Source of the DNA: Spirochaetaceae bacterium | Lineage (GTDB): Bacteria; Spirochaetota; Spirochaetia; DSM-27196; PXBQ01 | Assembly (NCBI GenBank): GCA_003566875.1 | Contig: PXBQ01000550.1 | Span: 1 to 5,333, forward strand | Reading direction: 5' to 3' | DNA length: 5,333 nucleotides | Part shown: positions 1-5,333 of the stretch, in pieces | Position numbering within the stretch: the stretch's first letter is position 1 | How the letters are laid out: each line of letters starts with the position of its first letter | Notes under the pieces: generated by a model | The model's database searches: none | Told to the model about the DNA's origin: nothing | Seen by the model: only the letters and a program-made list of their open reading frames with translations | Program-made: the position numbers and the translations under genes

Positions 1-96
1 AACGGCATCCACAACATCCTCGCCGAGGTCCCGCCCGAGAACATCGCCGCAATGTACCGAACGGCGCAAGAGTACCGGTACGCAGAGGTGCGCTGA
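1..96 (+). CDS. C-terminal end of a uroporphyrinogen-decarboxylase-like (URO-D fold) protein, partial
   Basis: An open frame enters from the left edge and ends in TGA at 94-96, giving the last 31 residues of a protein. The tail contains HNILAEVPPENIAAMYRTAQ. This matches the terminal signature of the URO-D family, in which a His-Asn-Ile-x-x-x-Val-Pro-Pro-Glu-Asn-Ile motif is followed by a short helix and a Tyr-rich end. The family includes HemE uroporphyrinogen-III decarboxylase and the MtaA/CmuA-type corrinoid methyltransferases. Many environmental members with this ending are not HemE but uncharacterised methyltransferase-like paralogues, so the substrate cannot be stated from 31 residues. 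The gene lies 56 bases upstream of the MFS transporter on the same strand. Seen: the frame, stop and motif. Inferred: family membership. Confidence 0.7.
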   Translation, partial: NGIHNILAEVPPENIAAMYRTAQEYRYAEVR

Positions 97-135
97 CCGT
101 CACTTCCCCGAAGTCTCCCCACCGAAGAGCGACTG

Positions 136-144
136 TGGCATAAT
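136..144 (+). promoter_or_regulatory. Extended -10 promoter element of the MFS gene, predicting a leaderless mRNA
   Basis: TGGCATAAT fits an extended -10 (TGn plus five of six bases of TATAAT). Its last base is 8 bases before the ATG at 153, so a transcription start about 7 bases downstream would fall at or next to the start codon. No convincing -35 hexamer is present 17-18 bases upstream, which is common for extended -10 promoters. No usable Shine-Dalgarno sequence lies before the ATG; the only purine run, GCGAG at 146-150, is too close. Confidence 0.45.
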
Positions 145-152
145 GGCGAGCG

Positions 153-1367
153 ATGATTCCGTCACACCACGATGTTGATAAACGTCCGGTCGTGCTGATC
201 GGGCTCGCGGTCGGCCTCTCGCTGCTCGGCGACGTCTCGATCTACGCGATCCTGCCGGTTTACCACGAGGTTCTCGGGTTTGGGCCGATCGAGGTCGGGA
301 TTCTTCTCTCGGCGAACCGATGGGTCCGCCTGGTCACCAATCATCTCGCGCGGCGTCTTTCGGAGAGGTTTCGCCCGCGGGACCTCTTCGCGATCGCTCT
401 CTTTTTCGGCTCCGTGATCACGCTCGTGTACGCGACCGCGCCGCCGTTCTGGGTCTTCCTGATCGCGAGGATGGCGTGGGGCCTGTGCTGGTCGTTCATC
501 CGACACACCGGCGTGATGACGTCGATCTCCGTTGGGACCGCCGAGAACGCGACCGGCGTGCTCGGCGTGTACAACGGTACCGTCCAGTTCGGGTACATCG
601 CCGGGACTCTCGCCGGCGCGGCTATGTTTGATACGTTCGGTTTCTCGTACGCGTTTGTGACGATGGCGATCATCTCGGTCGCCGCGGTCGTGTTCGACTA
701 CGCCGGGTTTCGCCTGATCCCGGCGCAGAAACAAGTCCCGCGGAAGTCTCCTCCGCTCGGCCGACCTCGAGACCTTCCGATGCTAGTCCGCAGTTTCATC
801 ACGACGTGCGTCGGAGTCGGGTTGTTGATCTCGACCTTGGGATTCGCGCTGCAGGAGCGGTTCGGTGACACGATCGAGATCGGTCCGATCGTGATCGGGA
901 TCGTGACCGTGAACGGGGTGTTGATCGCTCTTCATTACGGAATCAACAGCGTGGGATCGCCTATTCTCGGAGCGGGGATCGACCGAATCGGGCGCCGCGC
1001 CGCGGAAATCGTCTCGTTCACGACCGGCTCGGCCGCGCTGATCGTCGCCGCGGCGTTCTCGCGGTCGCCGATTCTCGTCCCGGTCGTCGTGGTGTTCTTC
1101 ATCGCGAACGTCGCGTCGCGGCTCTCGCTGATGTCGCGCGCGGGACTCGCGGGTTCGGCGAGTTTCTCGCGTCTGATCTCCGCGGCGGACTTCGGCGCCG
1201 CGACCGGCCCGCTGATCGGGTGGTTCGCGATCGAGCGCGTCGGATCACCCGACACCGTGTTCGCGATCGGAGCCGTGTTGTACGCGGTCGCCGCGGTTTC
1301 GGCGATGGTTTCGAGACGTGAGAACGAGGATTCGGTGGAGACCGCGGGGCCGCCGACGCCGAGATAG
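153..1367 (+). CDS. MFS transporter, 12 predicted transmembrane helices
   Basis: This 404-residue protein is an inner-membrane secondary transporter of the major facilitator superfamily. Hydrophobic segments lie at about residues 12-37, 44-65, 78-95, 98-118, 140-160, 164-188, 210-233, 243-262, 284-302, 305-324, 340-361 and 365-387, in the usual 6+6 arrangement with a charged central loop at 189-209. The loop between helices 2 and 3 carries a degenerate motif A (NHLARRLSERFRPRDLF). The equivalent loop between helices 8 and 9 is better preserved (GAGIDRIGRR, 273-282). The ANRWVRL stretch at 54-60 resembles many uncharacterised MFS proteins. Length is typical of the family. The start is well bounded: an in-frame TAA at 141-143 is followed by no start codon before ATG 153. 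The substrate cannot be inferred. The gene converges on the nitrilase-like gene with a 20-base gap. Confidence 0.93.
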   Translation: MIPSHHDVDKRPVVLIGLAVGLSLLGDVSIYAILPVYHEVLGFGPIEVGILLSANRWVRLVTNHLARRLSERFRPRDLFAIALFFGSVITLVYATAPPFWVFLIARMAWGLCWSFIRHTGVMTSISVGTAENATGVLGVYNGTVQFGYIAGTLAGAAMFDTFGFSYAFVTMAIISVAAVVFDYAGFRLIPAQKQVPRKSPPLGRPRDLPMLVRSFITTCVGVGLLISTLGFALQERFGDTIEIGPIVIGIVTVNGVLIALHYGINSVGSPILGAGIDRIGRRAAEIVSFTTGSAALIVAAAFSRSPILVPVVVVFFIANVASRLSLMSRAGLAGSASFSRLISAADFGAATGPLIGWFAIERVGSPDTVFAIGAVLYAVAAVSAMVSRRENEDSVETAGPPTPR

Positions 1368-1387
1368 CGGTGCGGACGGCGCGTTCT

Positions 1388-2191
1388 TTACCGGTAGAAC
1401 TCGGGCCGCCGGCCGGCGAGGAGGTCGTTGAACTCGTTTATCTTTTTTGACCGCGCGACCGACGGATCGATCTCCACGGTGCGCATATCCTCGGACTCAA
1501 CCGGCAGAGTCACGAGATACTCCCCCGACGGTGAAACGACCTGCGACGCTCCGGTGAACGTGAGGCCGTCTCCGTGAGAGTTCGTCTCGCGGCCGACGCG
1601 GTTCACTGTCGCGATGAAGACGTGGTTCTCGAGCGCGCGCGCGTACATCGCCTTCTGGCAGTACGGCAGCACGAGATTCGACGGATGCAGAATCACGTCC
1701 GCGCCGGCGAGCGAAAGCGCCCGCGCAGCTTCGGGGTAGAACCAGTCGAAGCAGATCATCACCCCGACGCGTACACCGCGCCACTCGATAACCGAAAACC
1801 CCGTGTCTCCGGGCGTGAAGAACTGCGTCTCGCGGAAGAACAGATGCGTCTTCCGGTAGTTCACCGTGAGCTCACCGTCCGCGATCAGAAACGCCGAGTT
1901 GTAGTACCGCGGACCCGCGTCGGTAGTCGCCGCCTCCGCGTACCCGCCGCAGATCGCGACGCCGCGGTCTTTCGAGACGGCGAGCAGCTCGTCGAAGTAC
2001 CGGTTGCTCGTCGGAAGCGCGACACGCGCGAGCTCGTCGGTACTCGAGAACGCGTACCCGCTGAGATAGAGCTCCGGCAGCACGTAGATTTCGGCGTCGG
2101 TCGATGTGACTACATCGATCGCACGTCGATGGTTTTCGTCGAGCGCGAGAAAGCGCGGATGCGTTTGAACGAGCGCGAGTTTGACCGTCAC
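1388..2191 (-). CDS. Carbon-nitrogen hydrolase, nitrilase superfamily (amidase-like)
   Basis: This 267-residue cytoplasmic enzyme probably hydrolyses a non-peptide C-N bond (amide, carbamoyl or nitrile type). The full catalytic set of the superfamily is visible: Glu40 in LPELYLSGY, Lys114 in YRKTHLF, the conserved second Glu121 in RETQFF, and nucleophile Cys147 in VMICFDW. Further family landmarks are ADVILHPSN (about 164-172), the ALENHVFIATVNRVG segment (about 186-200) and a C-terminal RRPEFYR. Length is typical of single-domain members. The start is GTG at 2189-2191; it is the first ATG/GTG/TTG start after the upstream in-frame stop, which is the lipoprotein's own TAA. The gene lies 39 bases downstream of the lipoprotein, so co-transcription is possible. 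Its own promoter-like boxes suggest separate transcription as well. The exact substrate (carbamoylputrescine, omega-amides, aliphatic amides) is not determined. Confidence 0.93.
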   Translation of the reverse strand: MTVKLALVQTHPRFLALDENHRRAIDVVTSTDAEIYVLPELYLSGYAFSSTDELARVALPTSNRYFDELLAVSKDRGVAICGGYAEAATTDAGPRYYNSAFLIADGELTVNYRKTHLFFRETQFFTPGDTGFSVIEWRGVRVGVMICFDWFYPEAARALSLAGADVILHPSNLVLPYCQKAMYARALENHVFIATVNRVGRETNSHGDGLTFTGASQVVSPSGEYLVTLPVESEDMRTVEIDPSVARSKKINEFNDLLAGRRPEFYR

Positions 2192-2197
2192 GCCGTG

Positions 2198-2226
2198 AGT
2201 GTACTCGGCCGCTGATTCGCGCGCAA
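2198..2226 (-). promoter_or_regulatory. Candidate promoter of the nitrilase-like gene with a -10 box abutting the GTG start
   Basis: On the minus strand TTGCGC (2221-2226) is followed after 17 bases by TACACT (2198-2203), and 6 bases later by the GTG start. The hexamers are weak matches to TTGACA and TATAAT, but the 17-base spacing is ideal. Transcription would begin at about the GTG itself, giving a leaderless message. No Shine-Dalgarno sequence precedes the GTG, which agrees with this reading. Confidence 0.4.
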
Positions 2227-2230
2227 TGGG

Positions 2231-4426
2231 TTACTCGAGGGGGACCGATCCGTATTGATCGACCTGCCTCGGAATCATGTAGATCCGGTTTTGCCCCGTC
2301 GCGCCGACATACAGAAGGTCATCGCGCACGGCGACGCCCCGCGGCAGGCTTCCCCAGACTTGTCCCGCGGTGTGAGACGCGTCGTACCGGAAAACCTCGG
2401 TGAAGTCGTATAAGGTATAGTCCCCGTTTCCTGTGATCGCCCACTCCGGCTTGTAGACATGGATCTGTTGGTTGTGAGCCGCCATAACGTACACGTGACC
2501 GTCCTCATGAACCGCGACGCCGCGTGGTAGGCTCGTTGTGTGACCGCCGGCCGCCGGAATCTGTACTTCGGCTCGGACGTTGCCGTCCTTCCTGAACACG
2601 AAGAGTCTGTGAAGCCGGGTCGCGACTGCGAAGACGTACTCGTGATCCTGTTGTACGGTTCCGACATCGTACCTATGAACCGCGAGCGCGAAAGGCCCGG
2701 GATTCTCGTATGCCCACGCATCGCCTATCGCCGGGTCAAAAACCGATTCGTCAGCGAAAACTGATGTGATCCCCGAAAAGTCCTTTCTCAGGATCCGACC
2801 GCCGGCCGCCTCCGCGATGTACATCGAACCATCAGAGTCGATAACGACGTCTCGGGGACCGTTCAGCGTGTAGTTGCCGGTGCCGACCGGAGCCGCGTTC
2901 GAGTAGTCCGGGTACGCGAGCGCGTACACGACGTTACTTTCGGTAAACGCTGCATATGCAGTGGATTGGATGGGGCCGAACCCAAGCCCGCGCGGAGAGT
3001 GCGGCGGGCCTTCGATTTGAATGTCGCTCATGAACTCGCCGTCGAGCTCGTACCGCGTGATCGAGTTCTGGCTCGGCGCGACCGAAACGATTTTGCCGGC
3101 CGGGTCGATCGCGAGCGACCACGGCTGAGGTGCGTTCCAGTACACCGCGTACGTCGCCGCCGTGCTCGACGGTGTCCAGCCGTCGCGCGTTGCGGACGCC
3201 GTCAAAGAGATGCGTCCGTTCTCGATCGACGACGAGGTCACGTCGAACGGGCCGGAGTACGGCGCGGGAGGTCCCGAGCCGAGAGCGACCGCGATCGTCG
3301 TGCCCGGAGTTTGGCTCTCGATCGAGACCGGAGCCGGAAGCGCGATCGCGCCGGGTGGAAGATCGAAGACCGGAGGATAGGGCGTGAACTCGTACGCGTG
3401 TTCCGCTACTTCCGAGACGTTTGCACCGCCCGCAGCGACCGCGATTACCTTGAGCCGCGAGTTACGCGTGAGCGGAATTGGCCCGGTATAAAGGTGCGCA
3501 GCGTTCGACGGATCCGGGTCGTCCGGCTCGGAGTGGAGGCCATCGGCGATCGTGTAGTACAGCGCGTCGACCAGAGCCTCGGTCTCGAGAGTCACCGTGA
3601 TGTCATCGTGAAAAAGGCCGGGGGCCGGAGAAACGATCGGTGCGGACGCTTCGGCCCAGTCGACCCGGTACACGGCGGTGCGCACCGTGCTCGATCGTGC
3701 CTGATCCCGAACCGCGACGGCTTTGATCGCGTACGTCGTCGCGTCGTCGGCGAGCGCGATCGGTCCGGTGTACTGCGTTACGCCGGGTGAGCCCGGCACG
3801 GGGACCGGCGGCAGTGTTCCGTCGGTCGAGATCGTGAAATGAATCTCGGCGTCAGGCGTCTGCGTCGAAATCGAGATCTCTATCGGATTCTGTGCGAGCA
3901 CGGGGTCCACGAGCGAAGATCCGCCCGCGGGCGAGAAGGCCGGCGTCGAGACCGTGTCGTAATCGACCGAAACCGTCGCCGAGACGATCTCACTCGGGTA
4001 CATCAACCTTTTGAGCGCGACCGCCCGGATCTCGACCACGCTCCCATCCTCGGTTATCTCGATCGGACTTTCGGGTGAGTACTCAAACACGTTCTCGGCG
4101 TTCGGGCTCGGACTGTCGCCGTTCAGCGTATAGAAAATCCGCGCGTCCTCGGTTTCGGTCGTGAGCGAAATGCTCTGATTCGTCTCGAACGCGACGTCCG
4201 CGTTCGTGATGTCGTCCTCGCCTCCGAAGTACATCGACGAAGTGACGACTCGCGGCCGCGCGACCGCCGAAGTCGCGGAGCCGTCACCGAGTTCGTCGGC
4301 GATATCCTCGGCGAACCCGTCCGGGAAGTACCCAAACGGAGCCGGACACGAAACGAGGAGCGCCACGATCGCGAGTACGGCGGCACGCCCAAAATTCATC
4401 CGCGACAAAACGGTAAAAGATGACAT
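2231..4426 (-). CDS. Lipoprotein with four CHB_HEX_C-type repeats and a six-bladed NHL-type beta-propeller
   Basis: This is a predicted exported lipoprotein of 731 residues from ATG 4426. A positively charged N-terminus, a hydrophobic core and lipobox LVSC at residues 24-27 imply signal peptidase II cleavage and lipidation of Cys27. Residues about 76-155, 162-256, 263-349 and 353-430 are four repeats of the chitobiase/beta-hexosaminidase C-terminal type. Each has an IxFTI/IFYTL-like strand, a Y(T/S)GP or YSPESP turn and an IKAVAV-like final strand; the fourth is degenerate. Residues about 433-720 form NHL-like blades, with repeated PRGVAV or PRDVVI strands. No catalytic motif is seen, so a binding or scaffolding role at the cell surface is inference. 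The start is uncertain. The frame is open back to an ATG at 4537, but this would place the lipobox 63 residues in and overlap the divergent gene. ATG 4399 would give an 18-residue export signal and is the main alternative. Confidence 0.85.
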   Translation of the reverse strand: MSSFTVLSRMNFGRAAVLAIVALLVSCPAPFGYFPDGFAEDIADELGDGSATSAVARPRVVTSSMYFGGEDDITNADVAFETNQSISLTTETEDARIFYTLNGDSPSPNAENVFEYSPESPIEITEDGSVVEIRAVALKRLMYPSEIVSATVSVDYDTVSTPAFSPAGGSSLVDPVLAQNPIEISISTQTPDAEIHFTISTDGTLPPVPVPGSPGVTQYTGPIALADDATTYAIKAVAVRDQARSSTVRTAVYRVDWAEASAPIVSPAPGLFHDDITVTLETEALVDALYYTIADGLHSEPDDPDPSNAAHLYTGPIPLTRNSRLKVIAVAAGGANVSEVAEHAYEFTPYPPVFDLPPGAIALPAPVSIESQTPGTTIAVALGSGPPAPYSGPFDVTSSSIENGRISLTASATRDGWTPSSTAATYAVYWNAPQPWSLAIDPAGKIVSVAPSQNSITRYELDGEFMSDIQIEGPPHSPRGLGFGPIQSTAYAAFTESNVVYALAYPDYSNAAPVGTGNYTLNGPRDVVIDSDGSMYIAEAAGGRILRKDFSGITSVFADESVFDPAIGDAWAYENPGPFALAVHRYDVGTVQQDHEYVFAVATRLHRLFVFRKDGNVRAEVQIPAAGGHTTSLPRGVAVHEDGHVYVMAAHNQQIHVYKPEWAITGNGDYTLYDFTEVFRYDASHTAGQVWGSLPRGVAVRDDLLYVGATGQNRIYMIPRQVDQYGSVPLE
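2267..3130 (-). other. Domain region: six-bladed NHL-type beta-propeller of the lipoprotein
   Basis: Six blade-like units can be read in the protein (numbering from the start at 4426). They begin near PWSLAIDPAGK (435), PRGLGFG (478), PRDVVIDSDG (524), PFALAV (578), PRGVAVHEDG (634) and PRGVAVRDD (695). Each shows the NHL pattern of a hydrophobic strand (GVAV), a D-x-D/E-G turn, a Y-V/I strand and an R/Q-I-x-x-Y/F strand. Six is the usual NHL propeller number. The last blade is short, as expected if an N-terminal strand closes the ring. The boundaries are by eye. Confidence 0.7.
3137..4201 (-). repeat. Four tandem CHB_HEX_C-type (Ig-like) protein repeats
   Basis: The encoded repeats occupy about 3962-4201, 3659-3943, 3380-3640 and 3137-3370. 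Shared landmarks are a TTETEDARIFYTL / STQTPDAEIHFTI / ETEALVDALYYTI strand, then YSPESPI / YTGPIAL / YTGPIPL / YSGPFDV, then VEIRAVAL / YAIKAVAV / LKVIAVAA / ISLTASAT. The resemblance is at protein level; no long DNA identity between repeats is apparent, so the duplication is old. The fourth copy has lost the YT-x-DG-like turn. Confidence 0.75.
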
Positions 4427-4433
4427 ATTTAAT

Positions 4434-4462
4434 AAGGTAACACTCCTTGCTGTGAAATACAA
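4434..4462 (-). promoter_or_regulatory. Candidate promoter of the lipoprotein gene
   Basis: On the minus strand TTGTAT (4457-4462) and TACCTT (4434-4439) are separated by exactly 17 bases. TACCTT ends 7 bases before the ATG at 4426, again suggesting a leaderless or nearly leaderless message. An AAGGAG (minus strand, 4443-4448) lies 16 bases from that ATG. This is too far to act as an ordinary Shine-Dalgarno, and it would sit inside the promoter spacer. The region is visibly more AT-rich than the flanking genes. Confidence 0.4.
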
Positions 4463-4476
4463 CACGGAACGGCTCG

Positions 4477-4506
4477 TTGAAACGAATCGCGCGCTCGGTG
4501 TACGCT
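4477..4506 (+). promoter_or_regulatory. Promoter of the GNAT acetyltransferase gene
   Basis: TTGAAA (4477-4482, five of six to TTGACA) and TACGCT (4501-4506) are separated by 18 bases. A start near 4513 would give a leader of about 23 bases containing a strong Shine-Dalgarno sequence. This promoter is divergent from the lipoprotein promoter, with the two -35 boxes only 14 bases apart, so the two may influence each other. Confidence 0.5.
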
Positions 4507-4521
4507 GTTTCGAGCGAAACA
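4506..4521. promoter_or_regulatory. Palindrome at the predicted transcription start, candidate operator
   Basis: TGTTTCGAGCGAAACA has perfect 7-base arms around a 2-base centre. It begins at the last base of the -10 box and ends at the Shine-Dalgarno sequence, so it covers the predicted transcription start near 4513. A dimeric repressor bound here would block initiation. As RNA it could form only a 6-bp stem with a GAGC tetraloop, and much of that would be missing if transcription starts at 4513. I therefore favour a DNA site. Confidence 0.4.
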
Positions 4522-4528
4522 AAAGGAG
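4521..4528 (+). promoter_or_regulatory. Strong Shine-Dalgarno sequence of the GNAT gene
   Basis: AAAAGGAG ends 7 bases before ATG 4536, an ideal spacing. It fixes this start codon. It is the only well-placed Shine-Dalgarno sequence in the window. Confidence 0.8.
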
Positions 4529-4535
4529 CCCGCTC

Positions 4536-5333
4536 ATGCCTCAAACCGATGTTCACCGCGTCGAGAAGCTCACCGCCGCCGATTACGACGAGTTGATTCC
4601 GTTTCTTGCGCGCGCGTTCGATAAGGAATCACCGACCTGGTTCGCCGACAGGCTTCCGACGATTTATCAACCGACCGACGACTCGATGAGCTGCAACCTC
4701 GCGGTTAGGATCGGCGGGCGGATCGCCGCGGTCGTCGGCATTTTTCCGCTCGAGTTAGCGCACGGCACGACGACGTTGCGCGTCGCGGGAGTCGGCGGGG
4801 TGTCGGTCGATCCCGATCATCGCCGTTCGGGGCTGATGCGGCTCCTGATGAACGCCGCGGTCGACGAGATTCGCTCCGGTGGGTACGAGTTGTCGTATCT
4901 CGGAGGCCAAAGGCAGCGGTACCGGTACTTCGGGTGGGAGCGCAGCGGACTTCGGTACACCGCACGGCTCGACCCGGTGAACCTCGCGCACGAGTTCCGC
5001 GACGCGGCGCCGCACGGTTTGACGCTGACCCGCGTCGACGCGGATGATCGCGCAACGCTCGACCTAATCGCGGATCTGCTCGAGCGGCAGCCGGTGCGGT
5101 GCGTGCGCGACAGGGCGACCGTGTACCGGCGGCTGGTGTGCTGGGGAGCGGAGGCGTACGCGGTGCGCGACGATGATGGGCTTCTTGTCGGGTACTGCGC
5201 GGTGAGTACACCAGGCCGCGCCGGCGCCGCGCACGTCGCGGCCGAGATCGTGTGCGACACCGACGAGAGGTTCGTCGCGGTGTGCCGCGCGATCGTCGAG
5301 CACGCCGGCGGACCACTCGATATCGAGCTCACG
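4536..5333 (+). CDS. GNAT-family N-acetyltransferase, Eis-like, C-terminus cut by window end
   Basis: The frame is open from ATG 4536 to the last base (266 codons, no stop), so the C-terminus is missing. Residues about 9-140 form a GNAT domain that would transfer an acetyl group from acetyl-CoA to an amine. The acetyl-CoA-binding motif A is VSVDPDHRRSGLMRLLM at about 89-105 (R-x-x-G-x-M, with the Gly/Ala replaced by Met as in many Eis-type proteins). It is followed by YLGGQRQRYRYFGWERSG at 121-138. Tyr129 there may correspond to the active-site Tyr of mycobacterial Eis, by recalled motif similarity only. Residues about 162-266 resemble the second, degenerate GNAT fold of Eis-like proteins, with LVGYCAV and AAEIV strands. 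Full-length family members are about 400 residues and end in an SCP2-like domain, so roughly a third is probably outside. The substrate is unknown. Transcribed divergently from the lipoprotein gene. Confidence 0.88.
   Translation, partial: MPQTDVHRVEKLTAADYDELIPFLARAFDKESPTWFADRLPTIYQPTDDSMSCNLAVRIGGRIAAVVGIFPLELAHGTTTLRVAGVGGVSVDPDHRRSGLMRLLMNAAVDEIRSGGYELSYLGGQRQRYRYFGWERSGLRYTARLDPVNLAHEFRDAAPHGLTLTRVDADDRATLDLIADLLERQPVRCVRDRATVYRRLVCWGAEAYAVRDDDGLLVGYCAVSTPGRAGAAHVAAEIVCDTDERFVAVCRAIVEHAGGPLDIELT

Noticed and set aside
102..114. Small hairpin ACTTC-CCC-GAAGT after the URO-D stop codon
   Set aside because: The stem is only 5 bp and no T-run follows, so I do not call it a terminator.
390..397. 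GCGATCGC octamer (also at 3342-3349), the cyanobacterial HIP1 sequence
   Set aside because: I found only two copies in 5.3 kb, in DNA already rich in CGATCG. This is too few to indicate a cyanobacterial genome.
162..734. Minus-strand open frame (190 codons) antisense to the MFS gene
   Set aside because: The product is highly charged (Asp/Arg/Glu repeats) and reads as the shadow of membrane-helix codons.
872..902. Cluster of five GATC sites in 31 bases
   Set aside because: It falls on a run of Ile codons (ATC) following codons ending in G within the MFS gene. GATC is common throughout the window, so codon usage explains it without an origin or methylation region.
1574..2215. Plus-strand open frame (213 codons) antisense to the nitrilase-like gene
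   Set aside because: The product is Arg/Val/Glu-rich with no recognisable motif. The opposite strand encodes a complete catalytic set.
2966..3790. Long open frame on the plus strand (274 codons) antisense to the lipoprotein gene
   Set aside because: Its product is an arginine/aspartate-rich low-complexity string typical of antisense frames in GC-rich genes. The minus-strand product has clear domain structure.
4705..5316. Minus-strand open frames (203 and 171 codons) across the GNAT region
   Set aside because: Their products are Arg/Ser/Thr-rich and featureless. The plus-strand frame has a strong Shine-Dalgarno and GNAT motif A, and runs open to the edge.

Overview
The window is GC-rich bacterial chromosomal DNA (about 60% G+C by eye) with strong use of ATC, GTC and TCG-type codons. 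It holds five protein genes, two of them cut by the window ends. I see no RNA gene, mobile element, CRISPR array or phage signature. A high-GC spirochaete-like bacterium is one possibility, because large lipoproteins with tandem chitobiase/hexosaminidase-C-terminal-type repeats are, from general knowledge, common there. This taxonomic guess is weak, and other environmental phyla fit too.

Layout from left to right: the last 31 codons of a uroporphyrinogen-decarboxylase-like (URO-D fold) protein (+, 1-96); a 12-helix major facilitator superfamily (MFS) transporter (+, 153-1367); and, convergent with it across only 20 bases, a carbon-nitrogen hydrolase of the nitrilase superfamily (-, 1388-2191). 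Upstream of the hydrolase on the same strand lies a large modular lipoprotein (-, start near 4426, stop 2231). It has a lipobox signal peptide, four tandem CHB_HEX_C-type beta-sandwich repeats and a six-bladed NHL-type beta-propeller. Divergent from the lipoprotein, across a short AT-richer control region, is an Eis-like tandem-GNAT N-acetyltransferase (+, from 4536) that runs off the right edge.

No pathway clearly unites these genes; they look like independent housekeeping or accessory functions. The lipoprotein and hydrolase could be co-transcribed (39-base gap, same strand). The hydrolase also has its own promoter-like boxes at its GTG start.

The most notable signal is regulatory. Three of the four visible starts (153, 2191, 4426) lack a well-placed Shine-Dalgarno sequence and have a -10-like box only 6-8 bases upstream, as expected for leaderless mRNAs. 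The fourth start (4536) has a conventional promoter, a strong Shine-Dalgarno and a palindrome sitting on the predicted transcription start, which looks like an operator. I found no convincing undescribed system in the window.
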